A DNA stretch of 64,000 nt from Symsagittifera roscoffensis (GCF_963678635.1 NC_087066.1:49161581-49225580), one strand, 5' to 3'. Shown: positions 1-12,990, numbered from the stretch's first letter. A program made the numbers and translations. The notes: a model not told the origin generated them from the letters alone.

Positions 1-3000
1 TCAACTCATGAAGTCGAAATCGGACATCACTCGACTCATGAAGTCGAAATGGGACATCTTTTGACTCATGAAGTTGAAGTCGGACATTGTTCAACTCATG
101 AAGTTGTAATCGGACATCGTCCGAATCATGAAGTCGAAATAGGACATCGTTCAACTCATGAAGTCGAAATCGGACATCGTTTGACTCATGAAATCGAAAT
201 CGGACATCGTTCGACTCATGAAGTCGAAAGCGGACAACGTTCGACTCATGAAGTCGAAGTTGGACATCGTTCAACTCATGAAGACGAAGTCGGACATCGC
301 TCGACAATTGAAGTCGAAATTGGACATCGTTCACCTCATGAAGCCGAGATCGGACATCGTTCAACTCATGAAGTCAAAATCGGACATTGTTCACCTCATG
401 AAGCCGAGATCGGACATCGTTCAACTCATGAAATCGAAATCGGAAACCGTTCGATCCATGAAGTCGAAATCGGACATCATTCAACTCATGAAGTCGAAAT
501 CGGACATCTTTTGACTCATGAAATCAAAATCGGACATCGTTCGACTCATGAAGTCGAAATCGGACATCGTTCGACTCATGAAGTCGAAATTGGACATCGT
601 TCAACTCATGAAGACGAAATTGGACATCGTTCGACTCATGAAGTCGAAATCGGACATCGTTCAACTCATGAAGCCGAGATCGGAAATCGTTCAACTCATG
701 AAGTCGAAATCGGAAATCGTTCGACTCATGAAGTCAAAATCGGACATCGTTCGACTCATGAAGTCGAAATCGGACATCGTTCGACCCATCAAGTCGAAAT
801 CGGACATCGTTCAACTCATGAAGTCGAAATCGGACATCACTCGACTCATGAAGTCGAAATGGGACATCTTTTGACTCATGAAGTCAAAGTCGGACATCGT
901 TCAACTCATGAAGTTGTAATCGGACATCGTCCGAATCATGAAGTCGAAATAGGACATCGTTCAACTCATGAAGTCGAAATCGGACATCGTTTGACTCATG
1001 AAATCGAAATCGGACATCGTTCGACTCATGAAGTCGAAATCGGACAACGTTCGACTCATGAAGTCGAAGTTGGACATCGTTCAACTCATGAAGACGAAGT
1101 CGGACATCGCTCGACAATTGAAGTCGAAATTGGACATCGTTCAACTCATGAAGACAAAATCGGACATCGTTCAACTCATGAAATCGAAATCGGAAACCGT
1201 TCGACTCATGAAGTCGAAATCGGACATCATTCAACTCATGAAGTCGAAATCGGACATCGTACGACTTGTGAAGTCAAAATCGGACATCGTTCGACTCATG
1301 AAGTCAAAATCGGACATCATTTGCCTCATGAATTCGAAATCGGACATCGTTCGACTCATGAAGTCAAAATCGGACATCATTTGACTCATGAAGTCGAAAT
1401 GGGACATCGTTCGACTCATGAAGTCGAAATCGGAGATCGTTCGACTCATGAAGTCAAAATCGGACATCGTTCGACTCATGAAGTCAAAATTGGACATCAT
1501 TTGACTCATGAAGTCAAAATCGGACATCGCTCGACTCATGAAGTCGAAATGGGACATCTTTTGACTCATGAAGTCGAAGTCGGACATCGTTCAACTCATG
1601 AAGTCAAAATCGGACAACGTTCGACTCATGAAGTCGAAGTTGGACATCGTTCAACTCATGAAGACGAAGTCGGACATCATTCGACAATTGAAGTCGAAAT
1701 TGGACATCGTTCAACTCATGAAGACGAAATCGGACATCGTTCGACTCATGAAGTCGAAATTGGACATCGTTCACCTCATGAAGCTGAGATCGGACATCGT
1801 TCAACTCATGAAATCGAAATCGGAAACCGTTCGACTCATGAAGTCGAAATCGGACATCGTTCGACTTGTGAAGTCGAAATTGGACATCGTTCGACTCATG
1901 AAGTCAAAATCGGACATCATTTGACTCATGAATTCGAAATCGGACATCGTTCGACTCATGAAGTCAAAATCGGACATCATTTGACTCATGAAGTCAAAAT
2001 GGGACATCGTTCAACTCATGAAGTCGAAATCGGACATCACTCGACCCATGAAGTTGTAATCGGACATCGTCCGACTCATGAAGTCGAAATAGGACATCGT
2101 TCAACTCATGAAGTCGAAATCGGACATCGTTTGATTCATGAAATCGAAATCGGACATCGTTCGACTCATGAAGTCGAAATCGGACAAAGTTCGACTCATG
2201 AAGTCGAAGTTGGACATCGTTCAACTCATGAAGACGAAGTCGGACATCGCTCGACAATTGAAGTCGAAATTGGACATCGTTCAACTCATGAAGACGAAAT
2301 CGGACATCGTTCGACTCATGAAGTCGAAATCGGACATCGTTCACCTCATGAAGCCGAGATCGGACATCGTTCAACTCTTGAAGTCGAAATCGGAAACCGT
2401 TCGACTCATGAAGTCGAAGTCGGACATCGTTCACCTCATGAAGCCGAGATCGGACATCGTTCAACTCATGAAGTCGAAATCGGACATCGTTCGACTTGTG
2501 AAGTCGAAATCGGACATCGTTCGACTCATGAAGTCAAAATCGGACATCATTTGACTCATGAATTCGAAATCGGACATCGTTCGACTCATGAAGTCAAAAT
2601 CGGACATCATTTGACTCATGAAGTCGAAATGGGACATCGTTCAACTCATGAAGTCGAAATCGGACATCACTCGACCCATGAAGTTGTAATCGGTATCGTC
2701 CGACTCATGAAGTCGAAATAGGACATCGTTCAACTCAAGAAGTCGAAATCGGACACCGTTTGACTCATGAAATCGAAATCGGACATCGTTCGACTCATGA
2801 AGTCGAAATTGGACATCGTTCAACTCATGAAGACGAAATCGGACATCGTTCGACTCATGAAGTCGAAATCGGACATCGTTCACCTCATGAAGCCGAGATT
2901 GGACATCGTTCAACTCATGAAGTCGAAATCGGACATCGCTCGACAATTGAAGTCGAAATTGGACATCGTTCAACTCATGAAGACGAAATCAGACATCGTT

Positions 3001-4946
3001 CGACTCATGAAGTCGAAATCGGACATCGTTCACCTCATGAAGCCGAGATCGGACATCGTTCAACTCTTGAAGACGAAATCGGAAACCGTTCGACTCATGA
3101 AGTCGAAGTCGGACATCGTTCACCTCATGAAGCCGAGATCGGACATCGTTCAACTCATGAAGTCGAAATCGGACATCGTTCGACTTGTGAAGTCGAAATC
3201 GGACATCGTTCGACTCATGAAGTCAAAATCGGACATCATTTGACTCATGAATTCGAAATCGGACATCGTTCGACTCATGAAGTCAAAATCGGACATCATT
3301 TGCCTCATGAAGTCGAAATGGGACATCGTTCAACTCATGAAGTCGAAATCGGACATCACTCGACCCATGGATATGTAATCGGACATAGTCCTACTCATGA
3401 AGTCCAAATAGGACATCGTTCAACTCATGAAGTTGAAATCGGACACCGTTTGACTCATGAAATCGAAATCGGACATCGTTCGACTCATGAAGTCGAAATT
3501 GGACATCGTTCAACTCATGAAGACGAAATCGGACATCGTTCGACTCATGAAGTTGAAATCGGACATCGTTCACCTCATGAAGCCGAGATTGGAAATCGTT
3601 CAACTCATGAAGTCGAAATCGGACATTGTTCGACTTGTGAAGTCGAAATCGGACATTGTTCGACTCATGAAGTCAAAATCGGACATCATTTGACTCGTGA
3701 ATTCGAAATCGGACATCGTTCGACTCATGAAGTCAAAATTGGACATCATTTGACTCATGAAGTCGAAATGGGACATCGTTCAACTCATGAAGTCAAAATC
3801 GGACATCACTCGACCCATGAAGTTGTAATCGGACATCGTCCGACTCATGAAGTCGAAATAGGACATCGTTCAACTCATGAAGTTGAAATCGGACATCGTT
3901 TGACTCATGAAATCGAAATCGGACATCGTTCGACTCATGAAGTCGAAATCAGACAACGTTCGACTCATGAAGTCGAAGTTGGACATCGTTCAACTCATGA
4001 AGACGAAGTCGGACATCGCTCGACAATTTAAGTCGAAATTGGACATCGTTCAACTCATGAAGACGAAATCGGACATCGTTCGACTCATGAAGTCGAAATC
4101 GGACATCGTTCACCTCATGAAGCCGAGATCGGACATCGTCCAACTCATGAAGTCGAAATCGGAAACCGTTCGACTCATGAAGTCGAAATCGGACATCATT
4201 CAACTAATGAAGTCGAAATCGGACATCGTTCGACTCATGAAGTCAAAATCGGACATCATTTGACTCATGAATTCGAAATCCGACATCTTTCGACTCATGA
4301 AGTCAAAATCGGACATCACTTGACTCATGAAGTCGAAATGGGACATCGTTCGACTCATGAAGTCAAAATCGGAGATCTTTCGACTCATGAAGTCAAAATC
4401 GGACATCGTTCGACTCATGAAGTCAAAATCGGACATCATTTGACTCTTGAAGTCAAAATTGGACATCGTTCGACTCATGAAGTCGAAATCGGAGATCGTT
4501 CGACTCATGAAGTCAAAATCGGACATCATTCAACTAATGAAGTCGAAATCGGACATCGTTCGACTCATGAAGTCAAAATCGGACATCATTTGACTCATGA
4601 ATTCGAAATCGGACATCTTTCGACTCATGAAGTCAAAATCGGACATCACTTGACTCATGAAGTCGAAATGGGACATCGTTCGACTCATGAAGTCAAAATC
4701 GGAGATCTTTCGACTCATGAAGTCAAAATCGGACATCGTTCGACTCATGAAGTCAAAATCGGACATCATTTGACTCTTGAAGTCGAAATCGGACATCGTT
4801 CGACTCATGAAGTCGAAATCGGACATCGTTCGACTCATGAAGTCAAAATCGGACATCGCTCGACTCATGAAGTCGAAATCGGTCGTCGCTCGTCTCATGA
4901 AGTCGAAACCGGACATCGTTCAACTCATGAAGTCGATATCGGAAAT
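1..4946. repeat. 30-bp satellite array A (about 165 units)
   Basis: A 30-base unit with the core CATGAAGTCGAAATC followed by GGACATCGT repeats head to tail from the window edge to 4946. It continues to the left of the window. Units differ mostly by single substitutions (AAGTTG, AAGACG, AAGCCGAGAT, AAATCG). Longer-range periodicity is present: the block 4201-4530 recurs at 4531-4860 (11 units, 330 bp), and marker units recur at 810 bp (101 to 911). One base is lost near 2693, which shifts the frame. Because the period is divisible by three, four of the six frames stay open for long distances. The open frames are therefore a by-product of the period and not evidence of a gene. Confidence 0.97.
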
Positions 4947-5749
4947 CCTTACCGAAGACTTCCCGAGAATTAGGAAGGGTATTGGGACAATTTTACCAGC
5001 CTTAAGCACAAAAGGACGGCTCTTTGTCCGGATTCCAGAATCCGGAAGGGTCTCGGGAAGGAAACTGTTACACCATTTTAATAACTTTTCGCTTCCTGGA
5101 ACGTCCTGAGTTGATTTATTTAATACCCAATTCATTTTCAGAGTATGAGAAGCTAGGATTTGAGGAAAAGGGTTGATCGATCTCCGATGGATATGATGAT
5201 TTTATCTACTGAACAAAAACAATAGTAATATAATAAATAAACAGTAGCCTTGTTTTTAGGAGTGACCTCGTGGTCTGGGGATACTGAGACCCAGCCATGA
5301 GCTCATTATTTTTGCATGTACCTAAATTAATCTGAGCGTTCTGGCCGATAGCTCAAAACAGTAACGTCGATCCGTTGTTAAAAGGACCATACAAAGAACT
5401 GGCTTCGGTAGAGACGGTTAAAAGCATATAGAGCTGTGTTTAGACGCTAGCCAGTCGTTTTACAACCTAGCTTTTTTTTCGTCGATTTAGACTTCCAGGT
5501 GAATGTTACGCATTTTGCGTCAGCCCTCGACATCTGGTTGAACAAAGCTTCTTAAGCAGTAATTCTCACTGACGGTTCAGTCAAACAGAGCAGCTAGACC
5601 TCTCCCATTTACAGGAAGAAGTGTTCGTCCTTGCTAGCCCTGTGTCATGGCCATGGCCAAAACAAAGGTCGTCTTCTGGGATATGCGTGTATTGGTTCAG
5701 GAGATTGGATAGACGTTCTACCATCGTCAACGTTACAGCTGGATTTAAC
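4947..5749. other. Satellite flank without recognisable gene
   Basis: The satellite stops within one unit at 4946 and is followed by unique-looking sequence. Short open frames here show no motif I recognise. The segment 5254-5300 (GACCTCGTGGTCTGGGGATA followed by GAGACCCAGCCATG) shares the 14-mer GAGACCCAGCCATG with 7241-7254, which hints at a dispersed repeat, but no boundaries can be drawn. Confidence 0.5.
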
Positions 5750-6230
5750 CAATGATGAATATCAAGTTGCCTCTGGTTACAGACTCGGTGCCACAATTAC
5801 GAGCACTTAAAAGAGCGTCTGCGGCTCTTTCAGTGACAGCGATGGCGCACACAAACTCATTTGCCCAAAAATTAAAGCACGTTTCTAAAGACCTAACAAC
5901 TGTAATATCCTCATTAAGCAATTGTTGTCGTCCGCCGGCCTGCCTTCAACATTGGAACCATTGGGTTTGTTGAGGAAAGACGGAAGACGTCCTGATGTTG
6001 TTACGTTATCGTCCTGGAAACAAGGTGTGTCATGGGATTTTACGTGCGTAAATGGTTTAGCGAAGTCGCATCAGAGACTTGCCAATAACGAAGGGTCAGC
6101 AATTGCCAGCGAGGCTGAAAACCGAAAGCAATCACATTATCCAGACCTGCAGAATCATGTTATTTTCGAGCCCGTGGCAATAAAATGCCTTGGGGGAATT
6201 GGCGACAGCAGTTTGAAGTTCATCAGATAA
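5750..6230 (+). pseudogene. Remnant of a retroelement reverse-transcriptase-type ORF (C-terminal part)
   Basis: Two overlapping plus-strand frames (5752-5973 and 5922-6230) read as the end of a retroelement protein family that is common and usually unannotated in invertebrate genomes. Recognisable pieces are SSAGLPSTLEPLGL, DGRRPDVVTL and VIFEPVAIKCLGGIG, in the order expected for that family. The frames switch near 5930. There is no start codon context and no polymerase core upstream, so this is a 5'-truncated, frameshifted fragment. The family assignment comes from recalled resemblance of the C-terminal motif. A search of this translation against invertebrate RT-like ORFs would settle it. 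Confidence 0.5.
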
Positions 6231-7525
6231 GAATCGAGAAGAATTGCCGAGATTACCAACGAAAAGCGGTCATGCTGCTTTGTCAGACAAAGACTCAGTC
6301 TACAAGTCCAGCGAGGAAATGCTGCGTGTCTGACAGAAACTACACATGAGACTTATTAACGAATATCTTTTCTTATTCAATTTTCATTTCCGCATCACAG
6401 CTCTCCGGCAATTGTGGGAAATTGAGAACCCCAATGGGATCTCCCCTTTCTATCTTGTTGAAAAAAAAACATGATAGTCAATAATACAATAATAATAAAA
6501 CATGATATACAATAATACAAAAATAATAAGTTCAACTTCTTACAGATTTGTACGAGTTGTTAACGGGAAGAAAATATAGCTGACTTAACAATTCGCAATA
6601 GCTGGAATAATACTTGTGCCACTCGGTCATATTCTGAAATTTGGTCTGGAATTTGGGGGAAACGGAAATTTTTTGAAAAATTTGAATTGGCCATGTCATA
6701 TTCAAGTTTATCGCAGCATCTAAATCAGCAAGCAAACAAAATCAGAAGACACGAAATATAGTTGCGGCAAAGTGGACAGAAATCAGTCTGGACACAAATT
6801 GCTATTCGCAATTTGTCTAATAATAACAATCAATTCGAGAAGAGCTGTCTTGTTCTGATAGAGAACGCCGAAAGTTATTGAGAGTGTTATTACTGGAGCA
6901 ATGAAAACTTGATTGGGTAGATCGACGAGTGAAGTGACCCAATGACCCAGAGAAAAAAATTACTTGAGTTAAAACTAGTTTTCCCTTTAACTTCTAGAGT
7001 TGCTTTACTTACAGTTGCTTTACTTAGTTTTCTTACTTAATTCTAGAGTCGCGTGATTATGTGAGTACTGAATTTAATATCTTGAAAGTATTTTACACAC
7101 AATTTCTTGAAAGTATTGAGATAAAGCGGGTTTTAGCTTGATCTATCTGAAATGGATCAAAGATCCACTGTCCCAAAAAACTAATGGTATACATGAGTTT
7201 CCAACCCTGCTTTTAACGGCGTTCGAATGTTTTAGGTACTTGGAGACCCAGCCATGGGGCCGTTCTCATTTCTAGAGTGGGGTTATTTTGATAGTAGCTT
7301 TTAAGCTGTAATACGATTTTGTAGTCCCATGTCTAACGCAAACTGAAGTGGCTCTGACAATCGGATGTACAAAAACACAAGAGCGAGTGTCCCTGACCCT
7401 CGAGCCAATGGTTATAGGGTCTTTTTTCTCTTAACCTCATATGTTACGTAAGCGGACGACTGTTACATAATGTTTCTATGACGCTCCTGGTTGTTTTTTG
7501 ACCTCATGACTATGGGATCGAACCC
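6231..7525. other. Intervening AT-rich DNA, no gene recognised
   Basis: No open frame of note and no family motif is visible on either strand. Short interrupted TTACTTAGTT-type repeats occur near 7000-7060. I see nothing else to support a feature. Confidence 0.5.
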
Positions 7526-7746
7526 ACTGGAAGCAGCTCCGGGCTAAAGGCCCATGTGAAATTCGACCAGAATTGCGCCAAAATGCATGGCAATATCGAA
7601 ACTTTATTAGAGCATCCGACTTAGAAAATCGGCGGTTTCGATGGATTAACAGTGCTAATTGTCAATTTGACGAATTGGGAGAGGTTAATTTGAAGTTACA
7701 AAGAAACTTTTCAAAAATCGTTTGAAAATAAAGACACGTCACGACC

Positions 7747-8560
7747 TTGAAATTTCGCGAACACACAAAACCGCGAAAATTAGAACAGACCGATGAAACT
7801 GGGAAATCGCTCGAGATCACGAAAAAAGTAGCGAGGATAAAGTTAGTAATCACCGTAGGTGGTCACGAAGAATTGAGGAGCCTGAGCGAACCAAGTGACC
7901 AAACACTGATGCACATAGGAATTTATGCCGAATATTTGCGCGCCATTAACCCTCAAACTCCGTCAAAAGCGATCAGAGCGCTATTGACAAGATGAGGTGG
8001 GAAATCAATAAGGATTGGACGACAGATACATTGAAGCATATGGTCGACATGAGGTTATGCTAAATATAGATGGAATAAACACTTATGCAAGGACGATGAT
8101 AACTTGTGACGATGACCTGGCGTGCCAGATCTTCTTGGGCCGAGAGGAACTCAAATTAGGGTCAATTGGACACTGCGCAATACTTGAGGAGGACGCTATG
8201 CATTTGGGCACGGATGCGGGCGTGTCTGCTCATGTACTGGACATCAAAGGAAAGAAGACGCCTTTGAAGAGGTTACTAGATACGGGACCTGTCTTGAGCG
8301 TGATACCGATAGAAACATGAAAAGGGATGAGATTTGACAAATATGCCCTGATAGACTCCAGAAATCGGCTGTCAGCGGCAAACAAAAATGCGCTAAGGGT
8401 GCTTGGCATAACACCAATAAAAGCAATCTGTGGATGTGCTTCCTGGTAATTGAAAACATAGATGAATCGAATCAATCAATTTAGGGCAAGGATTTGATCA
8501 GGAACTTTGATGTAACAATAGATCCTAACAATGCGATGCTCAGGATTTTGAAATGAAGTA
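7747..8560 (+). pseudogene. Gypsy aspartic protease region, copy 1
   Basis: Frames 7747-7995 and 8015-8320 cover a region before and including a retroviral-type aspartic protease. The active-site signature reads LLDTGPVLSVIP near 8265-8300, where DTG is the catalytic triplet. Retropepsins act as homodimers that cut the Gag-Pol polyprotein. Downstream, in broken frames, weak flap-like and C-terminal remnants continue to about 8560. Stops separate the region from the reverse transcriptase at 9.2 kb. A near-identical second copy lies at 10529-11056, with the same DTG and similar breakpoints, so at least one break predates the duplication. Confidence 0.75.
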
Positions 8561-9159
8561 CGAAACACAACCGGTAAATTTGATAATGATACAGGAGTGT
8601 AAAGCTCCGTTTTTGTGAGTAGGAGGGCGAGGTTGACAGCCAATGAGGCTGCAATTGTAAGCTTGAGAATGGAAAACTACAATAAACTCAGTGATAATAA
8701 ACAGGTATGTGTAGTATCAAATCTAATTAGCCAAAGTGATGCTGTTTTAGGTGGATCATTCTAGATCACCAGGAGTAACCTCTGCGTCAGTGTTTTGTCG
8801 AATACTCTTGATACACCGATCACAATTCAGAAAAATAGATATGAAATAACTGAAAATATTAAGACCTTCTTGATTGTCCAAAGCACAAAGACAAGATTTG
8901 TATCTTGAGTAGATTGAAGCGAATAAACATTTCGTCGGGTGTCATTAATTCAGTTAAGTCAGAGAGGGACGATTGACTGTCGAGCTGTTCGATTTTTCCA
9001 GAAAGAGCCACACCACATGAGTTGGAATTAGTTAAACCGGTATTACCAGAAATTGATCATTCAAGGGGAAAAATAACGGACGAACAGCTCGAAGCCATTA
9101 TGGTTGTGTTAGATAGGAATCAGGATGTTTTTTAAAAACACAAATTGAGCATTAAATAG

Positions 9160-10282
9160 AATTGAAGAAGTCAGCAGCACCGCTCAGGGAAGTGGCGAGG
9201 CGCATGACCACACTCAAAGCGGATGGATGTAGGAAAAAAAATAGAAATACTACTGGAGTATGACATGATAGAACCATCTAACTCACCGTGTGGGTGTGTG
9301 GAGTAGTGATGGTTAAAAAAAGGAGATCAAGTGAGATTTTTCTGTGACTTTCGACATCTGAACTCTGTCACGGTAAAAAAAGCTTATCAAATCCCGAGAA
9401 CAGACGAAAGCCTTTCAAAATTGAAGGATGCAAAGTTTTTCACAACTCTTGATCTGAGATTGGCTTTTTGGCAGGTACCACTTAGAAAACAAGATAAGGA
9501 GAAAACGGATTTTGCTTTCGAGCTAAGACTGTTCTAATGGACGAGGATGCCGTTCGGCCTGTGCCATGTGACAGCCAAATTCTAGAGACTGATGTCAAAA
9601 GCACTAATAAGAGTAACAAGGAAGTATGAAAACTTGGTACTGTGTTACGTGGACGATGTGGTGATACCGACGCCAATCCTTGAGAATCACATGGAGCGAT
9701 TGAACGAAGCTTTTGCATATATGAAAAAGGCAGGATTGAAACGCATTACCTCGAAATACGAAATCTTGAAGGATTCGATAAAGTACCTCTAGAGAATAGT
9801 GTACAAGCATGGCATCAGACCAGATCCAGAAGCAGTTGAGGCAGTACTGACTTGGAAATCAACGAAGACTGAACATCAATTGTTGAGTTTTCTTGGCTTC
9901 GCGAACTATTATAAAGAACTCAACAAAGGTTACGCGGACAAGGTATACCCGATGCAACAACTCATGAGACATACAGGCAAGAAGTTTACTTGGAACGACG
10001 CAGCAGAGAAAGAAACGAGTGTTGTGTGAGGATCCGGTTTTGGGTATGCCAACAGAAAATGGGATGTACGTCCTACATACAGACGCCTCAGTGCTCGCGA
10101 TTTCTGGCATCCTCCATCAAGAGCAAGAATGGAATGGCAAAACTGTCCTGAGACCAATAGCGTACGGGAACAAAGTCCTAAGCGACACGGAGATGAAGAA
10201 AAATTGTGTGCCCAAGTCGGAGATGTTTGCGGTGGTCACCTTCGTAGAGAAATACAGAGCACTGGAAGCAGCTCCGGGCTAA
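9160..10282 (+). pseudogene. Gypsy reverse transcriptase and RNase H, frameshifted
   Basis: The reverse transcriptase begins near 9160. Palm residues are seen in FFTTLDLRLAFWQVPL (9430-9485), and the catalytic box LCYVDDVVIPT lies at 9640-9670. The connection region follows (LLSFLGFANYYKELNKGY, 9880-9935). RNase H follows with YVLHTDASVLAISGIL (10065-10110) and RPIAYGNKVLSDTEM. The parts lie in at least four ORFs (9331-9537, 9592-9792, 9799-10029, 10019-10282) separated by stops and shifts. The YVDD aspartates and the first RNase H aspartate are intact, but the reading frame is not. The end of RNase H coincides with the start of the duplicated protease segment. Confidence 0.85.
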
Positions 10283-11127
10283 ATGCCCATGTGACATTCG
10301 ACCAGAATGGCGTAAAAATGCATGGCAATATCGAAACTTTATTAGAGCATCCGACTTAGAAAATTGGCGGTTTCGATGGATTAACAGTGCTAATTGTGCA
10401 TTTTGACGAATTGGGAGAGGTTAATTTGAAGTTACAAAGAAACTTTTCAAAAATCGTTTGAAAGTAAAGACACGTCACGACCTTGAAATTTTGCGAACAC
10501 TCAAAACCGCGAAAATCAGAACAGACTGATGAAACTGGTAAAACCGCTCGAGATCACAAAAAAAGTAGTGAGGATAAAGTTAGTAATCACCGTAGGTGGT
10601 CACGAAGAATTGAGAAGCCTGAGCGAACCAAGTGACCAAACACTGATGCACATAGGAATTTATGCCGACTATTTGCGCGCCATTAGTCCTCAGACTCCGT
10701 CAAAAGCGATCAGAGCGCTATTGACAAGATGAGGTGGGAAATCGATAAGGATGGACGACAGATACATTGAAGCATATGGTCGACATGAGTTTATGCTAAA
10801 TATAGATGGAGTAAGCATTTATGCGAAGACGATGATAACTTGTGACGATGACTTGGCGTGCCAGATCTTCTTGGGCCGAGAGGAACTCAAATTAGGGTCA
10901 ATTGGACACTGCTCAATGCTTGAGGAGGACGTTATGCATTTGGGCACGGACGCGGACGTGTCTGCTCATGTACTGGACATTAAAGGAAAGAAGACGCCTT
11001 TGAAGAGGTTACTAGAAACGGGACCTGTCTTGAGCGTGATATCGATAGAAACATGAAAAGTGATGGGATTTGACAAATATGCCCTGATAGACTCCAGAAA
11101 CCGGCTGCCAGCGGCAAACAAAATGAG
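10262..11127 (+). pseudogene. Gypsy protease region, copy 2 (truncated)
   Basis: This is a direct repeat of 7526-8390. The frames 10529-10732 and 10751-11056 match copy 1 with scattered substitutions. LLETGPVLSVIS replaces LLDTGPVLSVIP, so the catalytic Asp of the DTG triplet is now Glu. Similarity to copy 1 ends at about 11127 after the shared GCGGCAAACAAA. The following 110 bp is unrelated to copy 1 and leads straight into the 30-bp satellite at 11240. Confidence 0.8.
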
Positions 11128-11239
11128 ATTAATGTAGAAGCTGGCCGACAATAAGCCGGTGGACACCACCGGAAATAATGATGAACCAAACATCACGATA
11201 ATGAAAAAAACCGACGTAGTTCCGCACGATGTCCCACCT

Positions 11240-12137
11240 AAAGTCGAAATCGGACATCGTTCGACCCATGAAGTCAAAATCGGACATCGTTCGTCTCATG
11301 AAGTCAAAATCGGACATCATTTGACTCATGAAGTCGAAATCGGACATCGCTCGACTCATGAAGTCGAAATGGGACATCGTTCGACCCATCAAGTCGAAAT
11401 CGGACATCGTTCAACTCATGAAGTCGAAATTGGACATCACTCGACTCATGAAGTCGAAATGGGACATCTTTTGACTCATTAAGTTGAAATAGGACATCGT
11501 TCAAATCATGAAGTTGGAATCGGACATCGTCCGACTCATGAAGTAGAAATCGGACATCGTTCAACTCATGAAGTCGAAATTGGACATCGTTTGACTCATG
11601 AAATCAAAATCGGACATCGTTCGACTCATGAAGTCGAAATTGGACATCGTTCGACTCATGAAGTCGAAATTGGACATCGTTCAACTCATGAAGACGAAAT
11701 CGGACATCGTTCGACTCATGAATTCGAAATTGGACATCGTTCAACTCATGAAGACGAAATCGGACATCGTTCGACTCATGAAGTCGAAATCGGACATCGT
11801 TCAACTCATGAAGCCGAGATCGGACATCGTTCAACTCATGATTTCGAAATCGGAAATCGTTCGACTCATGAAGTCGAAATCGGACATCATTCACCTCATG
11901 AAGTCGAAATCGGAGATCGTTCAACTCATGATGTCGAAATCGGACATCGTTCGACTCATGAAGTCGAAATCGGACATCACTCGACTCATGAAGTCGAAAC
12001 CGGACATCGTTTGACTGAAAAAGTCCAAAACGGACATCGTATGACTCATGAAGTCGAAATGGGAGATCGTTCAACTCATGAAATCGAAATCGGACATCGT
12101 TCGACTGAAAAAGTCCAAAACTGACATCGTTCGACGG
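11240..12137. repeat. 30-bp satellite array B (about 30 units)
   Basis: This array uses the same 30-base unit as array A and has the same orientation. It is about 0.9 kb long and lies 6.3 kb to the right. The last units are diverged (AAAAAGTCCAAAAC in place of the usual core) and decay into unique sequence after 12137. The left edge abuts the truncated retroelement copy: the junction reads GATGTCCCACCTAAAGTCG around 11229-11247. Confidence 0.95.
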
Positions 12138-12769
12138 TTTCGGTCGAATCATGAGTCGAGCACTTCTGCCAGGTATGGGCCTGTTCAATCCTATTTTGAA
12201 CACCGATTGAGTAGTTTTACGCTGCTCTACCTACTGTAACTCTTCGAGGAAGGCAATCCTGCCCAATGTGGACCCAGTGCTGTTTTGGTTTATTCTTTGC
12301 TAGACTTCCCATTCTTCTTCGAGTAGGCTCTCAAAGAAGTTACCCTGGTGGCTTTCTCAATCACTATTCTGGTAGTCCGCAATTAGTCTCGTCAATGCAT
12401 TTCTGACCGTTTTTGTTGTACCAGGAGAGCTGATCTGCGGCCGTCGTCTGGAAGGTCGTATGCGCAGGGAGGCGGAGGCTCCAGTTTTGACGTCGTGCTC
12501 TTATCCTGTCTTTCTACTACAGCGGCCCTTTCTAACCGCTCTTCTCAAATTGCAAATGAAGATCTAATTTTTATGACCCATCTATCGATTCTCTCTGTTG
12601 GTGGCATCTTTACCTATGAGCTGTTGCGGTCTCTTTCATTCGTGTCGGTTACTCCATTTCCACTAATTTTTTACCAGTGATACTGGCTGTGAACCATTAA
12701 CTTGAACTACTAGCAGGATTGGTGCATTTGATCAGTCGCCACAAATGCACACCTCCCGTTTCGAGATCC
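12138..12769. other. No gene recognised
   Basis: Unique sequence between array B and the GAGCGG cluster. A 61-codon plus-strand frame at 12495-12680 has no recognisable motif and is not called. Confidence 0.5.
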
Positions 12770-12990
12770 CACTCAAAAACCGCTCAATATATGAGCGGTA
12801 TGAGCGGTTTTTCAGCAAGATTTGAGCGGTTTGAGCGGTTTGAGCGGTTTGGGTGGTTTTTTTGGGAAAAACGGTCAAAACGCTCAAATCTTAATTAAAA
12901 AAGCGCTCATTTCTTGCGGTGGTTTTTGAACGGTTTTTCAAGCAAGATTTGAGCGGTTTTTAAGCGGTTTTTGAGCGGTCTTATAAAGAA
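12770..12990. repeat. Cluster of TTTGAGCGG / CCGCTCAAA motifs
   Basis: About a dozen copies of TTTGAGCGG and its reverse complement, with spacers such as AGCAAGATTTGAGCGG, lie in both orientations and could fold back locally. A second cluster of the same motifs forms the loop of the palindrome at 32,787-32,945. This suggests a small, dispersed, non-autonomous repeat. Boundaries are soft. Confidence 0.7.

Larger units (their letters stand above)
7526..11127 (+). mobile_element. Decayed Ty3/gypsy-type retroelement, head-to-tail partial duplication
   Basis: The order protease, reverse transcriptase, RNase H is readable on the plus strand from 7.75 to 10.28 kb, in many short frames. The sequence starting CTGGAAGCAGCTCCGGGC at about 7526 recurs at about 10262, and similarity then continues for about 860 bp through the protease (to about 8390 and 11127). 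The second copy therefore starts exactly where the first RNase H region ends. This gives one full pol unit plus a second, truncated unit in the same orientation with a 2.74-kb period. No LTR, primer binding site or integrase is visible. The second copy stops about 110 bp before satellite array B. The element is clearly non-functional. Confidence 0.8.

Noticed and set aside
1-4946. CRISPR-like array
   Set aside because: There are no unique spacers. The 30-bp units are contiguous and the context is an animal genome.
49-4973. Long ORFs of 100-890 codons on both strands in the 30-bp array
   Set aside because: They follow from the repeat period being a multiple of three. Four frames are equally open, and variation between units shows no coding pattern.
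7488-7560. tRNA gene suggested by a B-box-like GGGTTCGATCCC on the minus strand
   Set aside because: No matching A box at the right distance and no cloverleaf. The segment also belongs to the gypsy repeat border.
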